The position numbers and the translations under genes were made by a program. From positions 977,345-1,041,344 of the forward strand of contig NZ_BDFO01000001.1 of assembly GCF_001748245.1 (NCBI RefSeq): a stretch of DNA of 64,000 nt, read 5' to 3'. The notes beneath the pieces are model-generated. The model made no database searches. It had not been told where the DNA came from and worked only from the letters and a program-made list of their open reading frames with translations. Origin of the DNA: Oligoflexus tunisiensis. GTDB taxonomy: Bacteria; Bdellovibrionota_B; Oligoflexia; Oligoflexales; Oligoflexaceae. Positions within the stretch are counted from its first letter, which is position 1, and each line of letters opens with the position of its first letter. Positions 1 to 8,681 of this stretch are shown in pieces.

Positions 1-1095
1 CAGTTCCTCTTCAGTCATGCCGACGGAAGACATTTCCGGTATGGTATAAACCCCTATGGGAAAGAACTCGGGAAAAGTGACATCGGGGATGCCAAAGGCA
101 TGAGCGGCTGCCACACGACCCTGTTCAGCCGAGGTGCTCGCCAGCGCCGGCGGGCCGATCACGTCCCCCACGGCGTAAATGTTGCGAATGCTGGTTTGAA
201 AGTGTTGATTCACGTTAATCGCTTTACGCTCGTTGACTTCGATGCCGACACGCTCCAGTCCCAGATGATCACTACAGGATTCACGGCCGGCAGCGAAGAA
301 GAATATATCAGTTTCCAGAATGAGATCATTATAAGTTGTGCGAACCAAGGGACCGTTGACTTCCATTTTCTGCAGCATACGGCCCAGCTCAAATTTGACG
401 CCCAGTCCCTCCATCGACTGCTTGAGCTCTTCGGCGATCTCCTGATCGATAAATTGCATGATGCGTGTCCGCGCATCGATAATCGTTGTGTTCACACCCA
501 GCGCCGAGAAAATGCAGGCATATTCACAGCCCACCACGCCGGCGCCGAAAACCGTGATCGATTTCGGCAGCGATTCCAGCCGCAGAATATCATCGGAATC
601 CACCACCCGCCAGCCATCGAAAGGCATATCAGGCGGACGCCGCGGACGCGAGCCGGTGGCGATCACCACGAATTCCGTGTGCAGCACATAGCTTTCACCG
701 TTCAGCGGATTGATGCGGACGATGTTGGTATCTTCAAGGAAAGCCGTGCCGTGAATCAGATCCACCTTGTGCTGAGCCAGGGCCGCGCGCACAATTTTCT
801 CTTCATCCATCGAGGCGGTGCGGGCGCGTTCCGTCAGACGATTGGTGGACAGCGTATTCACCAGCCGTTCCACCCAGTGAGCACCGACGTGCGAATGGAT
901 GCTGCGAATGGCCGCCATGACTTCACGCAGCGTCTTGGACGGGATGGTGCCGGTATGCAGCCAGGTTCCTCCCAGGCGCTCGGGATGTTTTTCCACGACG
1001 GCGACGCGTTTTTTGAGACGGGCGGCCTGGATTGCGGCTTGTATGCCGGCCGGCCCACTTCCGATCACGACCATATCATAGGCTGCTGAATCCAC
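1..1095 (-). CDS. sthA: Soluble pyridine nucleotide transhydrogenase (partial, C-terminus off window)
   Basis: This is a flavoprotein disulfide-reductase-family enzyme, most like SthA, which moves hydride between NADPH and NAD+ in the cytoplasm. The first 365 codons are present; the reading frame runs off the left edge, against about 465 residues for the family. The N-terminus has the FAD-binding motif VIGSGPAGIQAA, followed by GTWLHTGTIPSKTLRE. That matches SthA in lacking the redox CxxxxC pair of lipoamide dehydrogenases. A second Rossmann motif (VFGAGVVGCEYA) binds NAD(P), and IYAVGDVIGPPALAS is the second FAD contact. The GTG start at 1095 is chosen because GGGGAG lies 5 bases upstream; no ATG fits. 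It could be another dihydrolipoamide dehydrogenase relative, but the missing cysteines favour SthA. Confidence 0.88.
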   Translation of the reverse strand, partial: MDSAAYDMVVIGSGPAGIQAAIQAARLKKRVAVVEKHPERLGGTWLHTGTIPSKTLREVMAAIRSIHSHVGAHWVERLVNTLSTNRLTERARTASMDEEKIVRAALAQHKVDLIHGTAFLEDTNIVRINPLNGESYVLHTEFVVIATGSRPRRPPDMPFDGWRVVDSDDILRLESLPKSITVFGAGVVGCEYACIFSALGVNTTIIDARTRIMQFIDQEIAEELKQSMEGLGVKFELGRMLQKMEVNGPLVRTTYNDLILETDIFFFAAGRESCSDHLGLERVGIEVNERKAINVNQHFQTSIRNIYAVGDVIGPPALASTSAEQGRVAAAHAFGIPDVTFPEFFPIGVYTIPEMSSVGMTEEEL

Positions 1096-1239
1096 AGTTA
1101 CTCCCCGAATGCTGACGCCACGGTAAGAGGATCGGTCGCCACCGGGACTTCTTTAGGTTGGGCCCGGGTTTTACGCTTTGGGATTGTCGGGATCAGGTGT
1201 GACCGCTTATCATAAATTCCAGGCCAAACAGGAGTCGGC

Positions 1240-1842
1240 ATGAACGCTTCGCACCTGATCATGGAATTTCTGCCCCTGATCATTTACATCGGAGTTGATG
1301 CCTGGAAAGGGTTTCGAGCTGGAATTATCGCGGCCATGATCTGTACGATCATCATGGCCGTTTATCATTATTTGATGTTTGGTCAAATTGATAAATTTCT
1401 ACTCGGTGAAGGCTTGATGATCCTCGTGCTGGGAACGATCAGCCTCAAGATGAACAATGATCGTTATTTCAAGTTTCAACCCCCCGTGCTGGCCGCCGTA
1501 TTCTCGGCTGTCTTCGCCTGGTTTCAGGTTTTTGACCAACCTTTGATGCTGCACTTTATTCCGCAGATGGAAAAGATTTTTCAAACCAACTCAGCGGATC
1601 TGAATGCACGGGCGGGAATCGAGCCTCATGAGGAATCACCTGCCCTGCAAATGCTCCATTCTGAAGAATTTCGCCTGACACTGAGTCGCCTGTCCGGACA
1701 AATGATCTGGCTCTTTGCCGCTCATGGGATTCTCATGGCCTACGCGGCTTTGAGGCTTCGAACCGCAGCCTGGTTTGCCTGGCGTTTGGCGATTTATCCT
1801 GCCCTCTTCGTTGTGGTCATTATCAATCAGATTCTCGTGTGA
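1240..1842 (+). CDS. YciB/IspA-like inner-membrane septation protein
   Basis: The 200-residue polytopic membrane protein resembles the intracellular septation protein A family (YciB), which affects envelope and septum integrity in the inner membrane. About five to six hydrophobic segments are visible, near residues 8-45, 55-70, 85-100, 145-163 and 175-198. The opening EFLPLIIYIGVDAWKG matches the family's typical LPLI-I/F-Y start. A loop near residues 110-140 is more polar than usual. The ATG is preceded by CAGGAG at good spacing. It stands alone, divergent from sthA. The family assignment is from motif memory and length (about 180 is usual), so it is moderately sure; the exact role is unknown. 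Confidence 0.65.
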   Translation: MNASHLIMEFLPLIIYIGVDAWKGFRAGIIAAMICTIIMAVYHYLMFGQIDKFLLGEGLMILVLGTISLKMNNDRYFKFQPPVLAAVFSAVFAWFQVFDQPLMLHFIPQMEKIFQTNSADLNARAGIEPHEESPALQMLHSEEFRLTLSRLSGQMIWLFAAHGILMAYAALRLRTAAWFAWRLAIYPALFVVVIINQILV

Positions 1843-1995
1843 ATTCCGCAAAGCACCAAGAGCAGAAGCCGTCGTTTACCGGCATCAGTTGAATGCCTTG
1901 AAACGATAGGAATATAATGAAAGCTGAAGGGATCTTACCCGCATTTGAAATCCATTCAGCACTCTCTGAACCGATTTCCTCATTCAGGATGGGCC

Positions 1996-3072
1996 ATGTT
2001 TGAAATCAATCCCCGATTGAAGCAACCGAGTCCCGCCACAGAAGGCGATGCAAGTCAATTCGTGACTTCGCACTACACCAATTGGAAGACTGGTCTTTCC
2101 TTTGATGCCCCCCTGCCGCTCTCGCGTCACATGCCTGCAATCATCGCTGTCGGCGGTGGCAAAGGGGGTGTCGGTAAAAGTATAGTGAGTGCCAACCTCG
2201 CCACGACTCTGGCCCAGTTTGGCTATCGTGTTCTGGTGGTCGATCTGGACCTTGGCTGTTCCAACCTGCACAGCCATTTCGGGGTAGCGATGCCCAAGCG
2301 CAGCCTCGTCGACTTTCTGATAACGAAAAATGCCGGCTTTCGCGATGTGATCCTGCCGGCTCCCGTGCAGGGGGTGGCCTTCATTGCCGGTGGTCGCGAG
2401 GAGGCATGGGCGGAATATCTGGATAAGCCGACCGATTACCTGCTCCCGCTTTGGCAGGCGCTCCTGACCAGTCGTCAGCAGTTCAAGGTCGATATTATTG
2501 TTTGCGACCTGGGTGCTGGCACCCATCGGCACACGATGGATTTTTTCACGGCGGCCCATCTGGGCCTCGTCACGGTCCTGCCCGAGCCGACTTCGATTGA
2601 GAATGCCTATGTATTTTTCAAGATGACCCTATGGAAACTCATCGATAACCTCGGCTGTCGGCTGCAGCAGGCCGAGGTTGCCCAGGATATCAAGGCGGCT
2701 CTGTCCTCGATGGCCGGAAGCACGCTGAGCAGCGGCTATGCCAGCTGCCTCAAGGAACTCCAGCGGACCTATCCGCAGTTCATCCAGGATCTGCAACGGG
2801 CAATCCAAGCCCGCTGTCTTGGAATCGTGGTGAATCAGACCCGCGACCAGACCGACATTGACCTTGGTTCCTCCATGGAACATATCTGTCAAAAGTACTT
2901 TGGGTTACCCACCCGGTATATCGGTTATCTCAACTATGATGAGGCCGTGCTCAAGTCTTTGAAAAATCGTCGTTTGCTTGTTTCCGATTTTCCTCATAGT
3001 ATGATTGCTAAACGACTCTCAGTCGCGGCGGCTCAATCCCTGAAAATTTTAGGAATGCAACGGAGAAATTGA
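1996..3072 (+). CDS. MinD/ParA-type P-loop ATPase
   Basis: This is a cytoplasmic deviant-Walker ATPase of the MinD/ParA/FlhG class, which positions cell structures by ATP-dependent dimerisation. The deviant Walker A (GGKGGVGKS) lies near residues 50-58, the switch region follows (VLVVDLDLGCSNLH), and VDIIVCDLGAGTH is the Walker-B region. The sequence then follows the usual MinD fold to a C-terminal LGM. It differs from canonical MinD by an insert near residues 225-265. An upstream TTG at 1945 would add 17 residues; ATG 1996 is preferred because AGGA sits about 7 bases ahead. It overlaps the next gene (TGATG junction), so the two are translationally coupled and probably work together. Cargo is unknown: flagellum, cell pole or envelope machinery are all possible. 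Confidence 0.8.
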   Translation: MFEINPRLKQPSPATEGDASQFVTSHYTNWKTGLSFDAPLPLSRHMPAIIAVGGGKGGVGKSIVSANLATTLAQFGYRVLVVDLDLGCSNLHSHFGVAMPKRSLVDFLITKNAGFRDVILPAPVQGVAFIAGGREEAWAEYLDKPTDYLLPLWQALLTSRQQFKVDIIVCDLGAGTHRHTMDFFTAAHLGLVTVLPEPTSIENAYVFFKMTLWKLIDNLGCRLQQAEVAQDIKAALSSMAGSTLSSGYASCLKELQRTYPQFIQDLQRAIQARCLGIVVNQTRDQTDIDLGSSMEHICQKYFGLPTRYIGYLNYDEAVLKSLKNRRLLVSDFPHSMIAKRLSVAAAQSLKILGMQRRN

Positions 3073-3902
3073 TGAACGAACAGCTTGGGTCGGATATCAA
3101 ACCATCGAAGCTGCAAGGCCATGGCAAGTCCGGGGTCGGACCATCCTACTATGAAATTTTGGATGTCGCGCCGAATGCAACCCGGTTGCAGATTCGCGAG
3201 GCTTATATTCGTCTGCGGAGCACGTACTCCTCAGGCAGCCACGCACTTTATTCTCTCGTCTCGGACGAAGAGGCTCGCGATGCTCTCGAAAAAATCGAGG
3301 AAGCCTATCGCGTGTTGGATGATGAGTCGCAACGCAGGGAATACGATAATGCCATTGGCCTCGTGAAAGAACCCCCCCCGCGGTCGCCCGAGGAAATATT
3401 TGGTGACACTCATGATCCTCTGACCACCTCACGTCTGGGTGGCAGCCGCACGACGGAAGATCGGGATGCCGTCTTTCGCCGGGAGCCTGTTCGCAATTCC
3501 GAAGCCTGGGCCGATGAACCGACCCGGGCTACGCAACGGCGTCCCGTGAATTTCGGCAAAATCCAGAAATCAGCCTCACGGGCGACTGACCCCGATGTTT
3601 TAGCTTCCATGCAAGCGATTACCAGCAAGCCTCAATCCTTTGATGGCAAGGGTTTGGTGCAACTCCGCGAGATTGTAGGCATCGACCAGGCCGAGATCCA
3701 GGAGCGAACCAAAATTTCGATCGAATACATCAAGGCCATGGAAAATAACAACTTTCAAAAGTTGCCTTCTCTCGTGTATGTTAGGGGCTTTCTGAAGATC
3801 TATTTGCAGTATCTGGGGCTTCCCGATGCTGGCACATTGATCGAGGCCTACACGGAGAAATACAACCATTGGCGCGAGACAACCCGACCCAATTCATACT
3901 GA
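3072..3902 (+). CDS. J-like domain plus RodZ-type HTH protein
   Basis: This 276-residue cytoplasmic protein has two recognisable parts. Residues about 25-95 resemble a DnaJ J-domain (YYEILDVAPNA ... AYRVLDDESQRREYD), but the HPD tripeptide needed to stimulate Hsp70 is absent: the helix II-III turn reads SSGSHA. Residues about 185-265 are a RodZ-type helix-turn-helix (LVQLREIVGIDQAEI ... YVRGFLKIYLQYLGLP). The middle is charged and probably disordered. Unlike RodZ there is no obvious membrane segment. It is coupled to the MinD-like ATPase and overlaps the pseudouridine synthase gene by 34 bases. An adaptor role for the ATPase is an inference. Confidence 0.75.
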   Translation: MNEQLGSDIKPSKLQGHGKSGVGPSYYEILDVAPNATRLQIREAYIRLRSTYSSGSHALYSLVSDEEARDALEKIEEAYRVLDDESQRREYDNAIGLVKEPPPRSPEEIFGDTHDPLTTSRLGGSRTTEDRDAVFRREPVRNSEAWADEPTRATQRRPVNFGKIQKSASRATDPDVLASMQAITSKPQSFDGKGLVQLREIVGIDQAEIQERTKISIEYIKAMENNNFQKLPSLVYVRGFLKIYLQYLGLPDAGTLIEAYTEKYNHWRETTRPNSY

Positions 3903-4909
3903 CCGCAGAAGGCGCCGCCGGCAGCCGGCTTGACGTTTTTTTGGCTCAGGCCCTGCCGCGTTTCAGTCGCTCTGCCCTGCACCGGTTGATCAAAGCCGGT
4001 GAGGTGCGGGTCAATGGAACGCCTGCCAAGGCCAGCTATAAGGTGGAAGACGGGGATCGCCTGGAGCTTGCGAATCTTCCTCCGGAAACGGAAAAAGCGG
4101 AAGACCTTGTTCCCACTCCCATGCCCCTGCATATCCTTTACGAGGATACCGCGTTGATTGTGATCAACAAGCCGGCCGGCCTGATCGTGCACCCGGGTGC
4201 GGGAACACGCGGCAAGCCCACTCTGGTGGCTGCAGTCCTGGCCCATTTGGGTTTGCAGCGGGCGGACGAACTGCCGGGTGAAATCGATCGTCCTGGAGTC
4301 GTGCACCGTCTGGATAAGGACACCTCAGGGGTGATCGTTCTGGCCAAAACTGCCTCTGCACACCGACACCTGGCCGCACAATTCAAAAACAAAACGAATC
4401 TTCGTGAATACGTGACTCTTCTCAATGGGGCCATGGATCAGGAAGAGATCGAAATCGAAAGCTATCTCTATCGCGACCCGCGCAATCGGACCCGCTTCGC
4501 TTCGCTCAGCATGGAGGATTACCTCCTGAAGCAGAACGAGGGCGTGGACCTTGAGTCGTATCGTTACGCGAAAACCCATTTCTCGGCGCGCAAGGTCTAT
4601 GGGCGCAAGCTGACCCTGGCTCTAGTCCGCCTCACCACGGGTCGCACCCATCAGATTCGTGTGCATGCCAAGGCCCTGGGCTGGCCGGTGGTCGGCGATG
4701 TGGTTTATGGACCCGAGGTCGTGCGCCTGCCTCCGACCTTTCCTGAGCCCATCCGCCAGGCTGTGGAGGACGTCTCCCGCCAACTCCTGCATGCACGGCG
4801 CCTTGGTTTCGAGCATCCGGAAACCGGGCAAAAGATGGCTTTTGAAGCTCCTATACCGCAGGATTTCCGCGCTGTGTTAGAATTATTGGAAAAGCATAGG
4901 GATCAGTGA
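3869..4909 (+). CDS. RluA-family 23S rRNA pseudouridine synthase
   Basis: The enzyme isomerises uridine to pseudouridine in large-subunit rRNA. An S4 RNA-binding domain covers roughly residues 14-65 (SRLDVFLAQALPRFSRSALH). The catalytic domain follows with NKPAGLIVHPG and the catalytic-Asp motif HRLDKDTSG, then the late motif GRTHQIRVHAKALGWPVVGD. The length of 346 fits RluD-type members. The TTG start at 3869 lies inside the previous gene; no other start precedes the S4 domain, which makes the 34-base overlap credible. An insert of about 30 residues (LSMEDYLLKQNEGVD) lies within the catalytic domain. RluC and RluD cannot be separated by eye. Confidence 0.85.
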   Translation: MARDNPTQFILTAEGAAGSRLDVFLAQALPRFSRSALHRLIKAGEVRVNGTPAKASYKVEDGDRLELANLPPETEKAEDLVPTPMPLHILYEDTALIVINKPAGLIVHPGAGTRGKPTLVAAVLAHLGLQRADELPGEIDRPGVVHRLDKDTSGVIVLAKTASAHRHLAAQFKNKTNLREYVTLLNGAMDQEEIEIESYLYRDPRNRTRFASLSMEDYLLKQNEGVDLESYRYAKTHFSARKVYGRKLTLALVRLTTGRTHQIRVHAKALGWPVVGDVVYGPEVVRLPPTFPEPIRQAVEDVSRQLLHARRLGFEHPETGQKMAFEAPIPQDFRAVLELLEKHRDQ

Positions 4910-4954
4910 CTCCAATTTTAGGAGATCGACAATCTCCGCCAAGGACGGGACTTT

Positions 4955-5971
4955 ATGTATCGCCGAATTCTGAGTCTTGCATTGAGCTTGGGTGGTCTGG
5001 GATTCATAGCGAACCAGGGCTGGGCTGACGAAGCTGCCACCACAACGGAAGAAAGCATTCGGGTCAAGGCCCAGCGGGAGATGGTCTATCTGCTGGTTGA
5101 TAAGTCGAAGCTGACCGCAGACCTGATGACCATGCCTGAGGACAATCAACAGTCCGAGCACCTTATTTCCTTCAAGATTGCCATTGGCAAGGAGGAGGGT
5201 GACAAGCAGAAGATGGGTGACAATCGCACCCCCGAGGGCATCTACTTCAGCCAGCGCATCCTGAACGGCCGCAAGCTTGGCAAGAAATATGGTCCGTTTG
5301 CCATTCCGATCGATTTCCCCAATCCTCTCGATCGTTTCCTCGGCAAGACGGGTTACGGTATCTGGCTGCATGGTGTGGAGGCCGATCGCCGTATCGAAGC
5401 GGCCAAGGTCACCGAAGGTTGCGTGGCCTTTTACAATGCCGACATTCAATCCCTGACGCAGTGGCTCGTGCCGGATCAATCGGTGGTGGTGATTGCGAAG
5501 GATGGAAGTCAGGTCAATCGTCCGGAAAATGTTGCGAAAGTGCGACAGCTTACGCAGGAGTGGATCGATTCCTGGGCCAAACGCGATCTGGACCACTATA
5601 TCAGTCTTTATCACGACAGCTTCACGGTGGATGGCAAGGACAAGCAGGCCTATTACGAATATAAGAAGCGGGTCTTCGGTTCCTATAAGAATATGGAAGT
5701 GGCGATGAACAATATCCGCGTGTTCACGCATGATCGCTATGCGGTGGCAGTGATGAACCAGGACTTCAACGGTGACAATCGCTATCGCAGCTATGGCCGC
5801 AAGATTCTTTACTGGCAGCTGACCGGCGAGGACGAGTGGAAACTTTTCCACGAGGAATTTGATGAAAAGCCTCTGCAGTTTGTGGATCTCTCGCGCGAGA
5901 AGATTGCTCAAATCATCAAATCTTCGCCGAGCACCAAGGCTCTTCAGGAACACACGGAATCACGCCTCTAA
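4955..5971 (+). CDS. Periplasmic L,D-transpeptidase-like protein with NTF2-like C-terminal domain
   Basis: The Sec signal peptide (residues 1-24, cleaving near GWADEA) directs this to the periplasm. Residues about 40-180 are a YkuD/L,D-transpeptidase fold with IWLHGVEADRR and the cysteine motif VTEGCVAFYN. The GC-x-A form resembles YafK/DpaA-type members more than the common SHGCIR. Residues about 190-310 form an NTF2/SnoaL-like domain (WIDSWAKRDLDHYISLYH), as in Cds6-type L,D-transpeptidases. A role in peptidoglycan cross-linking or in trimming anchors from it is inferred. It is followed by a strong hairpin, so it is probably the last gene of its transcript. Confidence 0.8.
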   Translation: MYRRILSLALSLGGLGFIANQGWADEAATTTEESIRVKAQREMVYLLVDKSKLTADLMTMPEDNQQSEHLISFKIAIGKEEGDKQKMGDNRTPEGIYFSQRILNGRKLGKKYGPFAIPIDFPNPLDRFLGKTGYGIWLHGVEADRRIEAAKVTEGCVAFYNADIQSLTQWLVPDQSVVVIAKDGSQVNRPENVAKVRQLTQEWIDSWAKRDLDHYISLYHDSFTVDGKDKQAYYEYKKRVFGSYKNMEVAMNNIRVFTHDRYAVAVMNQDFNGDNRYRSYGRKILYWQLTGEDEWKLFHEEFDEKPLQFVDLSREKIAQIIKSSPSTKALQEHTESRL

Positions 5972-5974
5972 GCT

Positions 5975-6000
5975 GTCGCGGTTTCCCGCCGCGACTCTTT
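5975..6000 (+). terminator. Hairpin terminator after L,D-transpeptidase gene
   Basis: GTCGCGG (5975-5981) pairs with CCGCGAC (5989-5995) across a 7-base loop and is followed by TCTTT. It starts a few bases after the stop codon. Confidence 0.7.
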
Positions 6001-6093
6001 CGCCTTCCTCACGGCATTTTTTTCCCATTATGCTCCCCGTTTAATGACCGATCGACCTTCTGCGAACCTTTGCGGTCGCAGAGAAGGACAGTG

Positions 6094-8547
6094 ATGCGGT
6101 CTTGGCTTTCCATTATCCTTGGCACGATGCTGCTGCTCAGCATGACCCCTGGTCATGCGTCTGAGCTGATCAGCGATCGCATCCGTCGCATGCAGACGGA
6201 TATAGGACGGGAAGCGGGGCAGAAGGTGCAATCGGTTCTGGACCGATACTGCAGCCAGCACTGTCAGCTCCTGGAGGTGAAGGTCGAGGTTCATGAAACC
6301 ATCCCTGACAGCGATGAGCTGGGTTTTGAGACGCAGAATTCCCTCGCGGCCGAAGCGAAGCTGGAAGTTCACAGCGTCACCCCCATCATTCAAATCGACA
6401 ATCGTGTCCTGCCGTTGGATCGCGACCGCCTGGAACAGTTGCTGCGCAACAAGATCAAGGGCATGGCTCCGGAAAGTTCCATCAAATGGGAACCGGTGGA
6501 CCTTCCGGCCATTGGCAGTTCCGCACCCACACCGAGCGAGGACCTGAGCGCCCAGCTGGAAAATCGCCTGCGCCGGGTGCTGAATTCCATCATCGATCGC
6601 TACTGCCCGGATCAGTGTCTATTGGAACGCATCGATGTGGATGCGCAGCCCGTTGGCCCCGATCAGCTCAACTCCTTTCCCAGTGACCAGGTCGTGGTGG
6701 GCAAACGGGCGGAAGGCGGCCTCAGGATCCAGGAAATTCGGGTTTATCTGACTCTGGACGAAAACCTCATGGAAGAGGAGCAGAGCCGTATTCTGCGTCT
6801 TATGAAGGCCCAGACGCGATTTGTGAACCCGGTGGAATTCGTGGTGGATACCACAGCCTTCCCGGAAACGGCTTTGGATAAAAAGAAGAAGGCCATGGAG
6901 GAATCCACGGATCCCTATGGTCTGGAAAAACTGCGGCAGATGCTGACCCTGTTCCGCGATCTGGCGGGAACCAGGGAAATCATCCAGACGACGACCAGCG
7001 AATCGCGTAGCAATGTGGAGAGCAAATCCAGCGAGGAACGCAGTGAAACCCGGGCGACTGAATCGATGAGCCGCTCGGAAAGTGAATCCACGCGGGAGTC
7101 GAATCAGGAATCCTCGGAGAAAAGCCTTGAAAAGGAATCGGATCGTCGCCTGGATGTGAACAACGAATCGGTGACCAACAAGACCCTGAGCACCGAGGAA
7201 ATGGCCGCCTATGGCGCCGGTTTCCTTCTCCTGGCGACGCTGGCCGCGATTGCCATCATGAAAGTATCCGCCACCAATCGCACCGCGCGTGAGATGGTGC
7301 TGGCGTCGGCCGGATCCGGTCCTGCCATGCGTCGTCGTGCGGCTCACGCCACGGCGGAAGCGGAAGAGGCCGGCTATGGTGAAGGTGGGGAAGGTGCGGT
7401 GGAATCCGGTGGGGGTGGAACCACCCTAAGAGTCGCCCCGGCCCAGGTTTCCCAGGAAAAAGCCATGCTGGCTTTGAAGCTCGCCCAATTGAAGCAGGAC
7501 CTGGTCCAGCAGTTTGTCGAGCAGCCGCGCATCGCCCGTGAAACGTTCACCCGGCTTCTGAAGGATGATGGCGTCGCGGAAACCGCCAAATACGTGCACA
7601 TCTTTGGCCAGCTCATCATCTTTGAACTTCTGAACGATTCCAGTCTGAAACGCGATCTCTATGAATTGAGCGAATTTTATCACCGCTCCAACTTCAAATT
7701 CGATCAGGCCACGGAAATGGCTCTGCTCGAACGTTTGAAGACCATGGTCACAGCCAGTGAGATTCGCCTTCTGGCCAGTCAGTCCAGCGATCGCTTTGGC
7801 TTCCTCAATCGTCTCGATGCCCAGCAGATTTTCAGCCTGGTGGCGGACGAGAAACCGCGGGTGCAGAGCATCGTCCTGACCCAGCTCGATCGCAAGCTGC
7901 GGTCGGCGGTGTTTGAAATGTATGAAGGGGATGCGAAGATCCGCCTGCTTGAGGAACTGTCCCAGGCCGAGGCGATTCCACGCGAATTCCTCTTCAACGT
8001 GGCCCAGGCTCTGCAGAAGAAAATCCAGGCCCGCTCCGAATTTGATACCGAGCAGCTGCGTTCGAGCGACATCCTGCTCGATCTTTTGGAACGCTCCGAT
8101 CTGCGTGACCAGCGCCGCCTGATGCAGACCCTGGAACGCAACAATCCGGAAACCGCGCGCGGTCTGAAGCTGAAGCTCGTCACCGTGGAAATGCTGCCTT
8201 ACCTGAAGGATGGTCATCTGCTGGAAGTCATCCTGGGCATGGACCGTGATGACCTGCTCGCGTTCCTGGTGGGCAGCCCCGATCATATTCGCGACCTCCT
8301 CCTGCGCAAGGCGCCCGAGGAATTGGCCCAGAGCTGGATCGAGGATATTCGCAACATGGCCGGCATCGACGACAATGCGTATCGCACCGCCGAGGTCAAG
8401 ATCAAGGCGCGCCTGCGCAGTCTCGCTAACAACGGCGCCATCAGCATGCTGGACATTAATGAACTTATTTACTCGAGTAAGAATTCAGAAGCCGAGGATA
8501 CGGAGGAAGATGATACCGTCTTCTCCAAAGGGGCCTTTGCTGCCTGA
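6094..8547 (+). CDS. Membrane-anchored FliF/FliG-like hybrid protein
   Basis: This 817-residue protein begins with a cleavable-looking signal peptide (residues 1-20). Two periplasmic repeats follow, each opening with a DRYC-x3-C motif (residues about 46 and 170). The second continues into a segment like the FliF ring-building domain. A Ser/Glu/Arg-rich linker occupies about 300-353 and one transmembrane helix about 370-389. The cytoplasmic part (about 450-817) follows FliG from middle to end: LNRLDAQQIFSLVADEKPR corresponds to the FliG middle-domain helix, SDILLDLLERSDLRDQRRLM to the ARMC-C start, and LLLRKAPEELAQSWIEDI to the C-terminal torque domain. ATG 6094 has AAGGA 8 bases upstream. No other flagellar gene is present here. 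A role as a non-flagellar motor or scaffold is inference; domain likeness is by eye. Confidence 0.7.
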   Translation: MRSWLSIILGTMLLLSMTPGHASELISDRIRRMQTDIGREAGQKVQSVLDRYCSQHCQLLEVKVEVHETIPDSDELGFETQNSLAAEAKLEVHSVTPIIQIDNRVLPLDRDRLEQLLRNKIKGMAPESSIKWEPVDLPAIGSSAPTPSEDLSAQLENRLRRVLNSIIDRYCPDQCLLERIDVDAQPVGPDQLNSFPSDQVVVGKRAEGGLRIQEIRVYLTLDENLMEEEQSRILRLMKAQTRFVNPVEFVVDTTAFPETALDKKKKAMEESTDPYGLEKLRQMLTLFRDLAGTREIIQTTTSESRSNVESKSSEERSETRATESMSRSESESTRESNQESSEKSLEKESDRRLDVNNESVTNKTLSTEEMAAYGAGFLLLATLAAIAIMKVSATNRTAREMVLASAGSGPAMRRRAAHATAEAEEAGYGEGGEGAVESGGGGTTLRVAPAQVSQEKAMLALKLAQLKQDLVQQFVEQPRIARETFTRLLKDDGVAETAKYVHIFGQLIIFELLNDSSLKRDLYELSEFYHRSNFKFDQATEMALLERLKTMVTASEIRLLASQSSDRFGFLNRLDAQQIFSLVADEKPRVQSIVLTQLDRKLRSAVFEMYEGDAKIRLLEELSQAEAIPREFLFNVAQALQKKIQARSEFDTEQLRSSDILLDLLERSDLRDQRRLMQTLERNNPETARGLKLKLVTVEMLPYLKDGHLLEVILGMDRDDLLAFLVGSPDHIRDLLLRKAPEELAQSWIEDIRNMAGIDDNAYRTAEVKIKARLRSLANNGAISMLDINELIYSSKNSEAEDTEEDDTVFSKGAFAA

Positions 8548-8580
8548 TGACCGCTTCCTGCTGTTTTGATTCGTCCTTCC

Positions 8581-8605
8581 AAGGCCTGGATATCAGGCCT
8601 TTTTT
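8581..8605 (+). terminator. Rho-independent terminator
   Basis: AAGGCCTG and CAGGCCTT pair around a GATAT loop, followed directly by a T run. It closes the transcript of the FliF/FliG-like gene. Confidence 0.85.
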
Positions 8606-8681
8606 CGAACTTATTCCAGTTGCGCGAAACATGGACCGATAAATAATTAAGACTTTTCACAGGCAAAACAGGAGCCCAGTC

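Noticed and set aside
100-1089. 329-codon plus-strand frame
   Set aside because: It is antisense to the clear sthA coding frame with FAD and NAD motifs on the minus strand; composition is His/Arg/Gln-rich as expected of a shadow.
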